From NCBI RefSeq assembly GCF_009759685.1, contig NZ_CP046654.1, forward strand, positions 2,604,001 to 2,668,000: 64,000 bases of DNA, read 5' to 3'. Every line of letters starts with the position of its first letter. The first letter of the stretch is position 1. The DNA comes from Acinetobacter baumannii. Lineage in GTDB: Bacteria > Pseudomonadota > Gammaproteobacteria > Pseudomonadales > Moraxellaceae. The notes beneath the pieces are model-generated. The model saw nothing but the letters and a program-made list of their open reading frames with translations. It ran no database searches and was not told where the DNA came from. The position numbers were made by a program, and so were the translations under genes. Positions 25,262-35,020 of the stretch are shown one piece after another.

Positions 25262-26812
25262 ATGGTCACTAAACCTAGAACAAATACACGCACCCGTAAA
25301 ACCCAAGAAGTTGCACATATTTATGACACTTTTATTGTCGGTGCGGGTATTTCTGGTCTTGCTGCTGCAATTAAGCTAAATGAAGCAGGCCTAACTAATT
25401 TTAAAATTATTGAAAAAGCAAGCCGCGTTGGTGGTACTTGGCGTGAAAATACCTATCCGGGCTGTGGTTGTGATGTACCTTCGGCTCTGTACTCTTACTC
25501 GTTTGCTCCAAGTGCAAAATGGAGCCATTTATTTGCACGTCAGCCGGAAATTTTAAGTTATTTAGAAGATGTTAGTCGTGAGTTTGATATTGAGTCCTTA
25601 ATTGAATTCAATACCGAACTATTAAAAGCGGAATGGGACAATGTAAAAAATGTCTGGAAACTAGAGACAAGCTCTGGTTTATATATTGCTAAAACAGTTC
25701 TATTTGCTACAGGCCCAATTACCGAAGCGCAGATTCCACGCCTTAAAGGTTTAGATACCTTTACAGGTGAAATGTTCCATTCGGCGAAATGGAACCATGA
25801 CTATGACCTTACGGGAAAACGTATTGCCGTGATTGGTACTGGTGCATCTGCCATCCAGTTTGTGCCCCAAATTCAGCCTAAAGCAAAAGAACTGTTTGTA
25901 TTCCAACGTACAGCCCCTTGGGTACTGCCAAAACCGGATACGGATTTGGGGGAGTTGAGTAAATCAATTATTGCCAAATACCCAAAAATACAGGCCACTT
26001 GGCGCCAGACTGTAGCAAGCACCTTAAATGTCATCAATTTTGGTTTACGCAACCCAAAAGCTTTAAAGCCTGTCAATTTTGCTGCGAAACAACTATTAAA
26101 GTTACAAATTAAAGATCCGGTTTTACGTAAAAACGTCACACCTAACTTTGATATTGGCTGTAAACGTATTTTATTTGCCAATAACTATTATCCAGCATTA
26201 CAAGCACCGAATACCACACTTATTCCACATGGCTTAGTTAAAGTGGAAGGCAACACCGTGGTTGCAGCTAACGGTGAACGTCACGAAGTAGATGTGATTA
26301 TTTGGGGTACAGGTTTTGAAGTGTCTCATCCACCCATTGGTAAACGGGTACATAACGAAAAAGGGGAATGTCTGGCAGAACTCTGGAAAGACTCCTCACC
26401 GGAAGCTTACTTAGGAACCAATATTGAAAATGTACCGAACGCATTTCTTATGCTAGGGCCAAATGTCTTGGTTTATGACTCATTCATTGGTCTTGCTGAA
26501 GCCCAACTGCAATATATTGTAGTTGGTTTATTGCAAATGAAAGCGAAAGGTATTGCTAAACTTTCTGTAAAATCAGAAATAATTAAAAAGCATAATGAGC
26601 TTGTACAAAAGCATTTACAAACCACAGTATTCAATAGTGGTGGTTGTAAGAGTTATTACCTTGATGCAAATGGTCGTAACTTTGCAGCATGGCCATGGTC
26701 ATTGAAAAAGCTTAAACAGCGTTTACATCATTTAAATTTAGAAGAATATGAGGTCATCTATGAAGCTGATCTTGTAAAAGTAAAACCAAAAGTTGAAGAA
26801 GTTGCAGGTTAA
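25262..26812 (+). CDS. Flavin-containing monooxygenase with Baeyer-Villiger signature (BVMO 3)
   Basis: Class B monooxygenase, 516 aa, closely similar to BVMO 2. FAD site GAGISG (28-33), fingerprint FTGEMFHSAKW (167-177) and NADPH site GTGASA follow in the usual order. The N-terminal extension is Arg/Thr/Lys-rich and the C-terminal ~10 residues differ from BVMO 2. Last gene of operon B, followed by a terminator. It probably acts on ketones or aldehydes of related structure; substrate unknown. Confidence 0.85.
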   Translation: MVTKPRTNTRTRKTQEVAHIYDTFIVGAGISGLAAAIKLNEAGLTNFKIIEKASRVGGTWRENTYPGCGCDVPSALYSYSFAPSAKWSHLFARQPEILSYLEDVSREFDIESLIEFNTELLKAEWDNVKNVWKLETSSGLYIAKTVLFATGPITEAQIPRLKGLDTFTGEMFHSAKWNHDYDLTGKRIAVIGTGASAIQFVPQIQPKAKELFVFQRTAPWVLPKPDTDLGELSKSIIAKYPKIQATWRQTVASTLNVINFGLRNPKALKPVNFAAKQLLKLQIKDPVLRKNVTPNFDIGCKRILFANNYYPALQAPNTTLIPHGLVKVEGNTVVAANGERHEVDVIIWGTGFEVSHPPIGKRVHNEKGECLAELWKDSSPEAYLGTNIENVPNAFLMLGPNVLVYDSFIGLAEAQLQYIVVGLLQMKAKGIAKLSVKSEIIKKHNELVQKHLQTTVFNSGGCKSYYLDANGRNFAAWPWSLKKLKQRLHHLNLEEYEVIYEADLVKVKPKVEEVAG

Positions 26813-26821
26813 TTAATTTAT

Positions 26822-26855
26822 AAAAGCCCACTTTATTGATGAAGGTGGGCTTTTT
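26822..26855 (+). terminator. Terminator of operon B
   Basis: AAAAGCCCAC and GTGGGCTTTT form the stem, ending in five T. The following 26856-27180 is very AT-rich and holds no recognised gene. Confidence 0.82.
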
Positions 26856-27180
26856 ACTATTAAATAATGAAAGAAATATATGAAAATTCAATAAATAATA
26901 TAATGAAGTTAAAGTAAACGATAAATTTAAATATACTTCAAAATAAAAATGGGCCAAGAAGTCTATATAATTTTCATTTAAAATAATATAGCTATTTTTA
27001 AAAATGAATTTTTAAGTGAAAAGTTTTCTTTTTAATCAATTTTTTAAATTGTATATTGGAAAACATTTTTATATCAATAACTTGTGTAGTTGATAATTAT
27101 TGTAAATAAATGTGAAAGTATTCACAACCTTATTTTTTTTTGTTAAGATCATTAACATTAAAAACATAGAGATAATAATA

Positions 27181-27408
27181 ATGATCAATAAAGTATTAAT
27201 AGTGTTATGCGTGAGTATTGTATTTGTATTAGGGTATTGGGCATATTTAGATACCCAAAATAAAAGACATCAAGAGCTCATGAGGATCATTCAAGAAGCT
27301 GAAAAAAATTTGCAGACAATCGAACGTAATCCTAACCGTGTTAGTCATAGCAATTTAGCTTCATATAATTTGCAAAAATATATCAGTGATAAAAAAGTTT
27401 TTTTCTAA
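27181..27408 (+). CDS. Small single-span membrane protein, unknown function
   Basis: Short protein of 75 aa with one N-terminal hydrophobic helix (VLIVLCVSIVFVLGYWAYL, residues ~5-23) and a polar, partly helical tail. The start is set at the ATG of MINKVL; an upstream GTG frame would only add an AT-derived hydrophobic segment, and neither start has a strong ribosome binding site. It stands alone between AT-rich DNA and a strong terminator. No family recognised. Confidence 0.5.
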   Translation: MINKVLIVLCVSIVFVLGYWAYLDTQNKRHQELMRIIQEAEKNLQTIERNPNRVSHSNLASYNLQKYISDKKVFF

Positions 27409-27516
27409 GCACAGGGGTGATTGTGATTTGCTTTAAAAAGTGTGCCATTGATCATATCTTTTCATAAATTTTGATCATGTTGCTGTTGAATCTGTTAAAC
27501 TTATTGAACGTATAGT

Positions 27517-27549
27517 AAAAAAGCTGCATAGGGGTTATGCAGCTTTTTT
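27517..27549 (+). terminator. Strong intrinsic terminator
   Basis: AAAAAAGCTGCATA and TATGCAGCTTTTTT form a perfect 14-bp stem with a GGGGT loop. It ends transcription from the small membrane protein gene about 110 nt upstream. The rest of the 27409-27730 gap holds the leader of the purine permease and no visible gene. Confidence 0.85.
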
Positions 27550-27730
27550 GTGTTTCAAGAGGGGCTGTGGCTATTTTCTGTGTATGACAGCAGAAATCAA
27601 ATGAGTGGCATATTTGTTGCTTCGTCTATTTAAGATTTTTGTCTAGAGATCTGAACAGAAAAACAAGATTGCTCAGATACCTACATAGAAGTACATATTC
27701 CACAGCTCAGATTTTGCATAGAGGCTACTT

Positions 27731-29050
27731 ATGGCGGCGCCCAATTCTTCGGCAGGGTGGTTAGAGCGTTTATTTAAGTTAAGCGACAATAAAACCACGT
27801 TTCGAACAGAAGTTCTTGCTGGTGTAACTACATTTTTAACAATGTGCTACATCATCATTGTCAATCCACTTATTTTATCTGAAACCGGCATGGATCATGG
27901 CGCCGTATTCGTTGCGACCTGTTTGGCAGCAGCAATCGGTTGCTTAGTGATGGGTATTATTGCTAATTATCCAATCGCCTTGGCACCCGGTATGGGGCTT
28001 AATGCTTATTTTACCTATTCGGTTTGTATGGGCATGGGAGTGCCATGGCAGACAGCTTTAGCAGCTGTTTTTGTTTCAGGTGTGGTATTCCTTGCAATTA
28101 GTTTCTTTAAAATTCGTGAGGCGATTGTCAATGCAATCCCGATGTCGCTTAAATTTGCGATAGGTGGTGGTATTGGTTTATTCCTTGCGCTTATTGCGTT
28201 AAAAAATGCCGGAATTATTGTCGCAAACCAAGCAACGTTGGTCGGTTTGGGCGATATTAAACAACCTACTGTATTATTAGCTTTATTTGGCTTTTTACTT
28301 ATCGTAATTTTGCATCAGCTTAAAGTCCGCGGTGCGATTATTATTAGTATTTTAGTCGTTACAGCAATTGCCACAGCTTTAGGTCTAAATGAATTTAAGG
28401 GTGTGGTTGGTGAAATTCCTTCAATTGCGCCAACATTCATGCAAATGGACTTTGAAGGGTTGTTTACCGCAAGTATGGTTGGTGTCATCTTTGTATTCTT
28501 TATTGTTGACTTGTTTGACAGTACGGGTACTTTGGTTGGCGTTTCACACCGTGCGGGCCTTTTACAAGATGGTAAATTGCCACGTTTGAAAAAAGCGCTA
28601 TTTGCTGACTCTACTGCAATCGTTGCTGGTGCTGCATTAGGTACCTCATCAACTACGCCATATATTGAATCGGCTTCAGGTGTAGCAGCAGGTGGACGTA
28701 CAGGTTTAACCGCGGTAGTTGTCGCTTTCTTATTTATTTGCTGTTTATTCTTGGCACCTCTTGCTCAATCTGTGCCAGGTTTTGCAACAGCACCCGCTTT
28801 ATTGTTCATTGGTGTATTGATGATCCAAGGGATTACTCACATCGATTGGGATGATATTACAGAAGCTGTACCAGCCTTTTTAACGATTGTATTTATGCCA
28901 TTTGCTTACTCAATTGCAGATGGTATTGCAATGGGCTTTATCAGCTATGCATTAGTTAAATTATTTACGGGTAAGGCAAAAACTGTTCCATACATGGTGT
29001 GGATTATTGCTGCCCTTTGGGTATTTAAATTTATCGCCTTTGGCGGTTAA
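27731..29050 (+). CDS. Purine permease, NCS2 AzgA/GhxP-type
   Basis: Inner membrane proton symporter for adenine, guanine or hypoxanthine, 439 aa with about 12-14 hydrophobic segments. AzgA-subfamily signatures: TFLTMCYIIIVNPLILSETG near residue 36, APGMGLNAYFTYSV near 90, FDSTGTLVGVSHRAGLL near 264 and GTSSTTPYIESASGVAAGGR near 302. GAGG precedes ATG by 6 nt. Followed after 111 nt by a probable adenine deaminase, which fits a salvage pair: import adenine, then convert it to hypoxanthine. Confidence 0.88.
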   Translation: MAAPNSSAGWLERLFKLSDNKTTFRTEVLAGVTTFLTMCYIIIVNPLILSETGMDHGAVFVATCLAAAIGCLVMGIIANYPIALAPGMGLNAYFTYSVCMGMGVPWQTALAAVFVSGVVFLAISFFKIREAIVNAIPMSLKFAIGGGIGLFLALIALKNAGIIVANQATLVGLGDIKQPTVLLALFGFLLIVILHQLKVRGAIIISILVVTAIATALGLNEFKGVVGEIPSIAPTFMQMDFEGLFTASMVGVIFVFFIVDLFDSTGTLVGVSHRAGLLQDGKLPRLKKALFADSTAIVAGAALGTSSTTPYIESASGVAAGGRTGLTAVVVAFLFICCLFLAPLAQSVPGFATAPALLFIGVLMIQGITHIDWDDITEAVPAFLTIVFMPFAYSIADGIAMGFISYALVKLFTGKAKTVPYMVWIIAALWVFKFIAFGG

Positions 29051-29061
29051 GACGATTGTTT

Positions 29062-30160
<1,099 letters not shown>

Positions 30161-30162
30161 AT

Positions 30163-30192
30163 AAAAAACCGCCTGTGATAGGCGGTTTTTTT
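30163..30192. terminator. Bidirectional terminator after the deaminase
   Basis: AAAAAACCGCCT and AGGCGGTTTTTT form a perfect stem with a 5-nt loop between two convergent genes. Confidence 0.88.
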
Positions 30193-30202
30193 AACATTGA
30201 AT

Positions 30203-30760
30203 TTATTTAGGTTGTTTGGTCATACTGTTTAAAACATTGTCTTTATCTACAAAGTGATGTTTTAAAGCTGCAAGTACATGTCCAGCAATAAGTAAACCTG
30301 CAAACCATGAAATATAAATATGTAATGGCTTAACAATGGCTAATAACTCAGGGTTATCTTGCACCAGGCGTGGAATTTCAAATAAATATAAAACCGGAGC
30401 AGGGTGACCAGCACTCCAGCTAAATAAACAGCCAGTGACCGGTAAAGCGACTAAAATCACATACAGTAATAAATGTCCGATGTGAGCTAAAGTTTTCATT
30501 GTTGGTGACATCGTGTCAGGCAATTGTGGAGCAGGATGGGTGTAACGCCAAAACAGACGAATGACCACGAGGAAGATAATGGTTGTGGCGATATTCTTAT
30601 GTAGTGTAATGACATCCCCTTTAAAGCTGCCATCAACGTCATAACTTAGAAAATTTCCACTATAGAAACCAATCACCCAAGCAGTGATAAAAATGATGGC
30701 CATGACCCAATGCAGAATCTGTGCAGTACGGGTGTAGTATTGAGAGGTTGAGGCAGGCAT
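30203..30760 (-). CDS. Cytochrome b561 family protein
   Basis: Four-helix inner membrane di-heme b-type cytochrome, 185 aa. Heme-ligand histidines fit HWVMAIIF in helix 1, DVITLHKNIATTI before helix 2, HIGHLLLYVILVALP in helix 3 and PLHIYISWFAGLLIAGH in helix 4. It would transfer electrons between quinol and a periplasmic acceptor; the natural partner is not visible here. The start is the ATG of MPASTS with AAGGG upstream. Monocistronic. Confidence 0.88.
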   Translation of the reverse strand: MPASTSQYYTRTAQILHWVMAIIFITAWVIGFYSGNFLSYDVDGSFKGDVITLHKNIATTIIFLVVIRLFWRYTHPAPQLPDTMSPTMKTLAHIGHLLLYVILVALPVTGCLFSWSAGHPAPVLYLFEIPRLVQDNPELLAIVKPLHIYISWFAGLLIAGHVLAALKHHFVDKDNVLNSMTKQPK

Positions 30761-30995
30761 AAAAGACCCTTTTTTTATCATTCTAGCGCTAGATTTTATG
30801 GGAAACTGTTAAATTTGAGAAATATTGTTCCCGTAACAGAGCGTGCTATAAACAGAACGGTTCAATTTAAAAAACACGGTTAAGTTGAGCTGGAGAATAA
30901 GGGACTTAATTTGCACAAATGCATCAATTTATTTGTTTCTTCTAAGTACAAGTTTAGGCAAAATACGCGCTGCTTACGTTCGATCAAAGGAAAAA

Positions 30996-31388
30996 ATGAT
31001 GAAAAAATTGATGCTCGCTGTAGCACCAGTTGTTTTAGCTTTAACTGCATGTGCAACAACTACAGGTACCGGTACTGGCGGTGCTTCTGCACAAACGACA
31101 ACTCAACAGTTAGGCGTAGCTGCATTAAAAGTTGCTGTTAATGCGAAATGTATTACAGAAATTAATAATGTTGCTGCATGGAAGACAGCAACAAAATATA
31201 TGACTGCTGACCAGCGTGATAGCATCCAAACGAATGTTTGCGGCTGTGTAAGTGAAAAAGCACCAAATAGTGTGACTGCAGTAGAATTAGCTGCTGCTGC
31301 GCTTGACGTGAATGCACGTGCTACAATCGTAAACCAAGTGGTTTCTAAAACTGTAAATGCTTGTGTGGCAGAAGCTTTACAAAAATAA
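30996..31388 (+). CDS. Small lipoprotein, unknown function
   Basis: A 130-residue protein with a signal peptide and lipobox (VVLALTAC, modified Cys near residue 20). A Thr/Gly-rich linker follows, then a helical domain with paired Cys (AKCITEI, VCGCVSEK, NACVAEA). AAAGG stands 5 nt before the two adjacent ATG codons. Likely outer membrane or periplasmic. Found alone, followed by a terminator. I recognise no function; Acinetobacter genomes carry similar hypothetical proteins. Confidence 0.75.
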   Translation: MMKKLMLAVAPVVLALTACATTTGTGTGGASAQTTTQQLGVAALKVAVNAKCITEINNVAAWKTATKYMTADQRDSIQTNVCGCVSEKAPNSVTAVELAAAALDVNARATIVNQVVSKTVNACVAEALQK

Positions 31389-31410
31389 TTGATGTTTTAA
31401 GCATTAAAGA

Positions 31411-31440
31411 AGGCCGATTCTTATAAATCGGCCTCTTTTT
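31411..31440 (+). terminator. Terminator after the lipoprotein gene
   Basis: AGGCCGATT and AATCGGCCT with a 6-nt loop, followed by CTTTTT. Confidence 0.83.
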
Positions 31441-31453
31441 CATTGGAGTATAC

Positions 31454-32020
31454 ATGTTTGTTGCAGGCGTAGATGAGGCAGGGCGAGGCCCATTAGTGGG
31501 TTCTGTTGTTGCTGCAGCTGTTATTTTAGATCCGAATAATCCAATTTTAGGATTAAACGACTCTAAAAAATTAACTGAAAAGAAACGTGAAAAGTTGTTT
31601 ATTGAAATTCAAGAAAAAGCTTTAGCATGGTCAATAGCAGAAGCTACACATGCAGAAATTGATGAGCTGAATATCTTGCAGGCAACTTTTTTGGCTATGC
31701 AACGTGCAGTGGAAGGTCTGAAAACACAACCTCAAAAGGTAATTGTAGACGGCAATCAAATTCCAAAAGGAATTATTATTCCTTGTGAGGCGATTATAGG
31801 GGGAGATGCAAGCCATGCCGAAATTAGTGCGGCGAGTATCTTGGCTAAAGTCACGCGTGATCGTCAAATGGCAGAATTAGATCAACAATATCCATTATTT
31901 GGTTTTGCCAAGCATAAGGGGTATCCAACCAAAGCACACTTTGAAGCCATTGCTGCTCATGGCGTGATTGATCAACACCGTCGTAGTTATGCACCTGTAA
32001 AACGCGCATTAGGTCTATAA
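31454..32020 (+). CDS. rnhB: Ribonuclease HII
   Basis: Endonuclease (188 aa) that cleaves RNA in RNA-DNA hybrids and starts removal of ribonucleotides misincorporated into DNA. The catalytic block [12 protein letters not shown] has Asp7 and Glu8; the further acids lie in KVIVDGNQ and the C-terminal [21 protein letters not shown]. Length is normal for the family. GGAG is 5 nt before ATG. It is convergent with csrA, sharing a hairpin terminator. Confidence 0.95.
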   Translation: MFVAGVDEAGRGPLVGSVVAAAVILDPNNPILGLNDSKKLTEKKREKLFIEIQEKALAWSIAEATHAEIDELNILQATFLAMQRAVEGLKTQPQKVIVDGNQIPKGIIIPCEAIIGGDASHAEISAASILAKVTRDRQMAELDQQYPLFGFAKHKGYPTKAHFEAIAAHGVIDQHRRSYAPVKRALGL

Positions 32021-32043
32021 ATTTATATATTCCCAAAAAATTT

Positions 32044-32065
32044 AAAGCGACTATAAAGTCGCTTT
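32044..32065. terminator. Bidirectional terminator between rnhB and csrA
   Basis: AAAGCGACT and AGTCGCTTT pair around a 4-nt loop. Confidence 0.7.
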
Positions 32066-32089
32066 AATTAGGGAGAGAACAACTTCATA

Positions 32090-32344
32090 CTAACGATTGA
32101 AGTTTTTCTGTGCATAATTATCATCTTCATATGAAACTTGATAATCTTGATCAAGATGTTGAAGGTGTTCATGCATTGCACGTTCATGTTGAATACGTTG
32201 ATAAATTTCTTCGCGATGAACAGAAACCTCTTTTGGTGCATTTACACCAATTCGAACTTGGTTTCCTTTGACGCCAAGCACAGTAACACTGACTTGATCC
32301 CCAATCATTAATGTTTCCCCGACACGGCGGGTCAGAATCAGCAT
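32090..32344 (-). CDS. csrA: Carbon storage regulator CsrA
   Basis: RNA-binding global regulator that binds GGA motifs in mRNA leaders. The N-terminal 55 residues are the standard domain: [36 protein letters not shown]. The protein is 84 aa, about 20 longer than the enterobacterial 61 aa form, with an acidic/polar tail ([13 protein letters not shown]); such tails are usual in Acinetobacter. It lies downstream of lysC in the same direction with a strong terminator between them, so it has its own promoter. Confidence 0.95.
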   Translation of the reverse strand: MLILTRRVGETLMIGDQVSVTVLGVKGNQVRIGVNAPKEVSVHREEIYQRIQHERAMHEHLQHLDQDYQVSYEDDNYAQKNFNR

Positions 32345-32490
32345 GTTTATCTCCTTGCTAAACGCTTAAAACTGCAATATTGGTACCCAAATAAAAAGCT
32401 CAACCTCAGTTTTCAGTCAGATTCTAACAGAAATATGAGAACAAAGTCATATTTTGATAATCACTGCCAAAAAACTTTCCGTTTAATATA

Positions 32491-32526
32491 ACAGAGCCGC
32501 TATAAAAAAAACTATAGCGGCTCTGT
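32491..32526. terminator. Terminator after lysC
   Basis: ACAGAGCCGCTATA and TATAGCGGCTCTGT form a perfect 14-bp stem with an 8-nt loop that is nearly all A on the plus strand (all T on the lysC strand). Confidence 0.8.
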
Positions 32527-32590
32527 GTTTTCTTTGATTATTGTCGGACAAGTAAACATTTTTTAATGAATTCTTGACCGTTCGGTAAAA

Positions 32591-33871
32591 TTAAGCGCGT
32601 GCGCTGCTTTCACCATGTTCACGATCTAAACCAAAAGCGGTATGTAAGCAACGAACTGCAAGCTCAAGGTATTTTTCATCAATAATGACAGAAACCTTAA
32701 TTTCAGATGTTGAAATCATAAGGATGTTAATACCTTCGTCAGCAAGGGCAGTAAACATTTTGCTTGCTACACCCGCATGCGAGCGCATACCTACACCCAC
32801 GATAGATACTTTAACGATGTCATCGCGTGTTGAAACTTCACGTGCACCAATATTTTTGGCAGTTTCATTTAAGATTTTTTCAGCTTTTGCTAAATCAACA
32901 CGGTTTACAGTAAACGTGAAATCTGTTGTGCCATCTTCTTCAACATTTTGGACTATCATATCCACTTCAATGTTGGCATCACTTACTGGTGATAAAATTT
33001 TAGAAGCAATACCCGGTTCATCAGGTACACCTAAAATTGTTAATTTTGCTTCGTCACGGTTAAAAGCGATACCTGCAATGATTGGCTGTTCCATAGTGTC
33101 TTCTGCCTCAGTAGTAATGAGTGTACCTACATTTTCTTTAAATTCGTCGTCAAATGCGCCGTCGTCATCATTATCAAAACTTGATAATACGCGTAAAGGA
33201 ACTTGATATTTTCCGGCAAATTCTACTGAGCGAATCTGTAAAACTTTAGAACCTAATGATGCCATTTCTAGCATTTCTTCAAAAGAAATACGATCGATTT
33301 TCTTCGCTTTAGGGGCAACACGAGGGTCTGTAGTATAAACTCCATCAACGTCAGTATAAATTTGGCATTCATCTGCTTTTAGGGCAGCTGCAATGGCAAC
33401 ACCAGAAGTATCTGAACCACCACGTCCTAGAGTTGTAGTATTTCCGTTGGCATCGAAGCCTTGGAAGCCTGCAACTACAATAACACGGCCTGCATCTAGG
33501 TCATTGGTCATGACATCTGTGTCAATCGACTCAATACGCGCCTTAGTAAATGCACTGTCAGTTTTAATACCGACTTGACGTCCGGTATAGGATTTAGCTT
33601 CCACACCAATCGAATTAAGTGCCATAGCTAACATGGAAATCGTCACCTGTTCACCGGTTGAAACCATTTGGTCTAACTCGCGTGGGTCAGGTGTTTCGGT
33701 AATGGCTTTAGCGAGGGCAAGTAAGCGGTTTGTTTCACCACTCATTGCAGATACGACCACAACAACCTTGTGACCCTGATCATGCCAACGCTTCACACGA
33801 CGAGCAACATTTAAAATGCGCTCGGGGGTACCCATAGAAGTACCGCCATATTTTTGAACGATTAATGCCAT
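32591..33871 (-). CDS. lysC: Aspartate kinase
   Basis: First enzyme of the lysine/threonine/methionine pathway, phosphorylating aspartate. 426 aa: kinase domain with VQKYGGTSMGTPER at the N-terminus, STGEQVTISMLAMAL near 90 and TTLGRGGSDTSGVAIAA near 147, then two ACT regulatory domains (TILGVPDEPGIASKI; KVSIVGVGMRSHAGVASKMF). AGG lies 4 nt before ATG. The upstream DNA holds a long palindrome and then the prophage, so the insertion is close to the lysC promoter. Confidence 0.95.
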   Translation of the reverse strand: MALIVQKYGGTSMGTPERILNVARRVKRWHDQGHKVVVVVSAMSGETNRLLALAKAITETPDPRELDQMVSTGEQVTISMLAMALNSIGVEAKSYTGRQVGIKTDSAFTKARIESIDTDVMTNDLDAGRVIVVAGFQGFDANGNTTTLGRGGSDTSGVAIAAALKADECQIYTDVDGVYTTDPRVAPKAKKIDRISFEEMLEMASLGSKVLQIRSVEFAGKYQVPLRVLSSFDNDDDGAFDDEFKENVGTLITTEAEDTMEQPIIAGIAFNRDEAKLTILGVPDEPGIASKILSPVSDANIEVDMIVQNVEEDGTTDFTFTVNRVDLAKAEKILNETAKNIGAREVSTRDDIVKVSIVGVGMRSHAGVASKMFTALADEGINILMISTSEIKVSVIIDEKYLELAVRCLHTAFGLDREHGESSARA

Positions 33872-33923
33872 ATCGCCTAAACCCTTATAATTAAACGGGA
33901 AAAGTATATTCTTGCTTCCTTGG

Positions 33924-33960
33924 TTTCATTATATGTACACCATTATGTACATAAATGAAA
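33924..33960. promoter_or_regulatory. Long palindrome upstream of lysC
   Basis: A 37-nt near-perfect palindrome: TTTCATT-A-TATGTAC, an 8-nt centre, then GTACATA-AATGAAA. Only one base is unpaired. It ends 53 nt before the lysC start. It could be a lysC operator or leader hairpin, or mark the prophage junction. Confidence 0.45.
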
Positions 33961-34018
33961 TTGCTGAGTTTATCTAGCAAGCCGTGATTCGGCGGACAGT
34001 ATATAGTAACGTAAATAT

Positions 34019-34069
34019 GCTAACAATCATTGATCTGGACTAATTTCATCAAGTTTGCTGATTGTTAGC
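34019..34069. repeat. 11-bp inverted repeat at the prophage left end
   Basis: GCTAACAATCA (34019-34029) and TGATTGTTAGC (34059-34069) are perfect inverted copies 29 bp apart, directly downstream of the Xis-like gene. They may be arm-type recombinase sites or a weak terminator. Confidence 0.4.
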
Positions 34070-34080
34070 TTCGGTACAAC

Positions 34081-34296
34081 TTATATAGCTTTTTTTAGTT
34101 GCTTCTTTTGCTGGCATTCTTCCTCCCACTTCATTACATCAGTAGCGAGGTATCTTTTCATTGTTCCGCCCTCAGAACTTAATGCTGGGGCTGGGAATGG
34201 AATCCCCCAAGGTGTGTTAATTTCCCACCGATTAAGTGTGCGTTTAGTAATATGAAACATCTCACACACATTGTTAGATGTCAGATATTTATCCAC
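34081..34296 (-). CDS. Excisionase-like small DNA-binding protein
   Basis: Protein of 71 aa with a MerR/AlpA-like winged helix: residues ~5-20 read LTSNNVCEMFHITKRTLNRW, followed by the Lys/Glu-rich tail. Translation starts at GTG with AGGAGG 6 nt upstream; a longer frame overlaps the previous gene and is less likely. Last gene of the leftward prophage operon, next to the host junction, where Xis genes usually lie. It could instead be a transcription factor; a partner integrase is not in view. Confidence 0.65.
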   Translation of the reverse strand: MDKYLTSNNVCEMFHITKRTLNRWEINTPWGIPFPAPALSSEGGTMKRYLATDVMKWEEECQQKKQLKKAI

Positions 34297-34297
34297 A

Positions 34298-35020
34298 TTA
34301 GCCCTCCTTACTTTCCGCTTTAGGATTTGCCCACCAAAGTACTGGGCCATCTTCTGAATCAAATGCTGCAATTAAAAAGAGTCCTTGTTCTGGCGGTTCT
34401 GGCTTCCAGTTGGGCCAAACTACTGCATCTTCCGGTATATTTGGTATTTCATCGTAATCTAATAGTTGAGTTTCAATTTCAACTCTAAGATTCATCTGAA
34501 GTTGTGCCCACTGTTCTCTTGTATAGGCTTCTGCTCCTTCTTCAATGGTGTCAAACAATTCAATATCTGGATGAAACCAATTGAAAAGGTTTTCAGGTGG
34601 TTCTATTGGCTGGATCTGATATTTAAAACCCGTCTCACTAGATCCATAAAATAGTTTTGCTTCATCAAAGCTTTTGGTTACAAGAGGGGCAGAACCTTTC
34701 TTGTAGCAAATTACTATTTCATCAAATTTAAAAACCCGTTCAGCTGTCTTCAAATCAAAGCATTGGTACATAGGTTCACTAAACCAACTTTCTACATAAA
34801 ATAGATTTTTAATATGATCTTTGCGGGAACCGTGCCATTTCTGGACTTTAATAACATCATCGAAGATTTCTAAGAAAAAGTTGTTGCCTTCCTTTTCATG
34901 CATTTTTCTATAACGTTCAACAGCTCTCTCAGCTATCTCTTTAGAAGCTGCTGGTGTTTGTCTAAAAGGGCTGTAACCTTCAGGTCGCATAGCAACCGCC
35001 CATAAAGTTGATTTACTCAT
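34298..35020 (-). CDS. Prophage protein, unknown
   Basis: A 240-aa acidic, Trp-rich protein with no transmembrane helix or recognised domain. Its N-terminal half has alternating charged and aromatic residues (MHEKEGNNFFLEIFDDVIKV), and the C-terminal part has PNWKPEPPEQGLFLIAAFDS. GGGAG precedes ATG by 7 nt. It overlaps the upstream gene by 4 nt (ATGA) and ends one base before the start codon of the Xis-like gene, so it is translationally coupled in the PL operon. Confidence 0.7.
   Translation of the reverse strand: MSKSTLWAVAMRPEGYSPFRQTPAASKEIAERAVERYRKMHEKEGNNFFLEIFDDVIKVQKWHGSRKDHIKNLFYVESWFSEPMYQCFDLKTAERVFKFDEIVICYKKGSAPLVTKSFDEAKLFYGSSETGFKYQIQPIEPPENLFNWFHPDIELFDTIEEGAEAYTREQWAQLQMNLRVEIETQLLDYDEIPNIPEDAVVWPNWKPEPPEQGLFLIAAFDSEDGPVLWWANPKAESKEG

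Noticed and set aside
17529..26812. Recent transposition of the BVMO operon
   Set aside because: No insertion sequence, transposase or terminal repeats were seen, and the copies are diverged.
27550..27730. Purine riboswitch before the permease gene
   Set aside because: No conserved three-helix purine aptamer could be seen.
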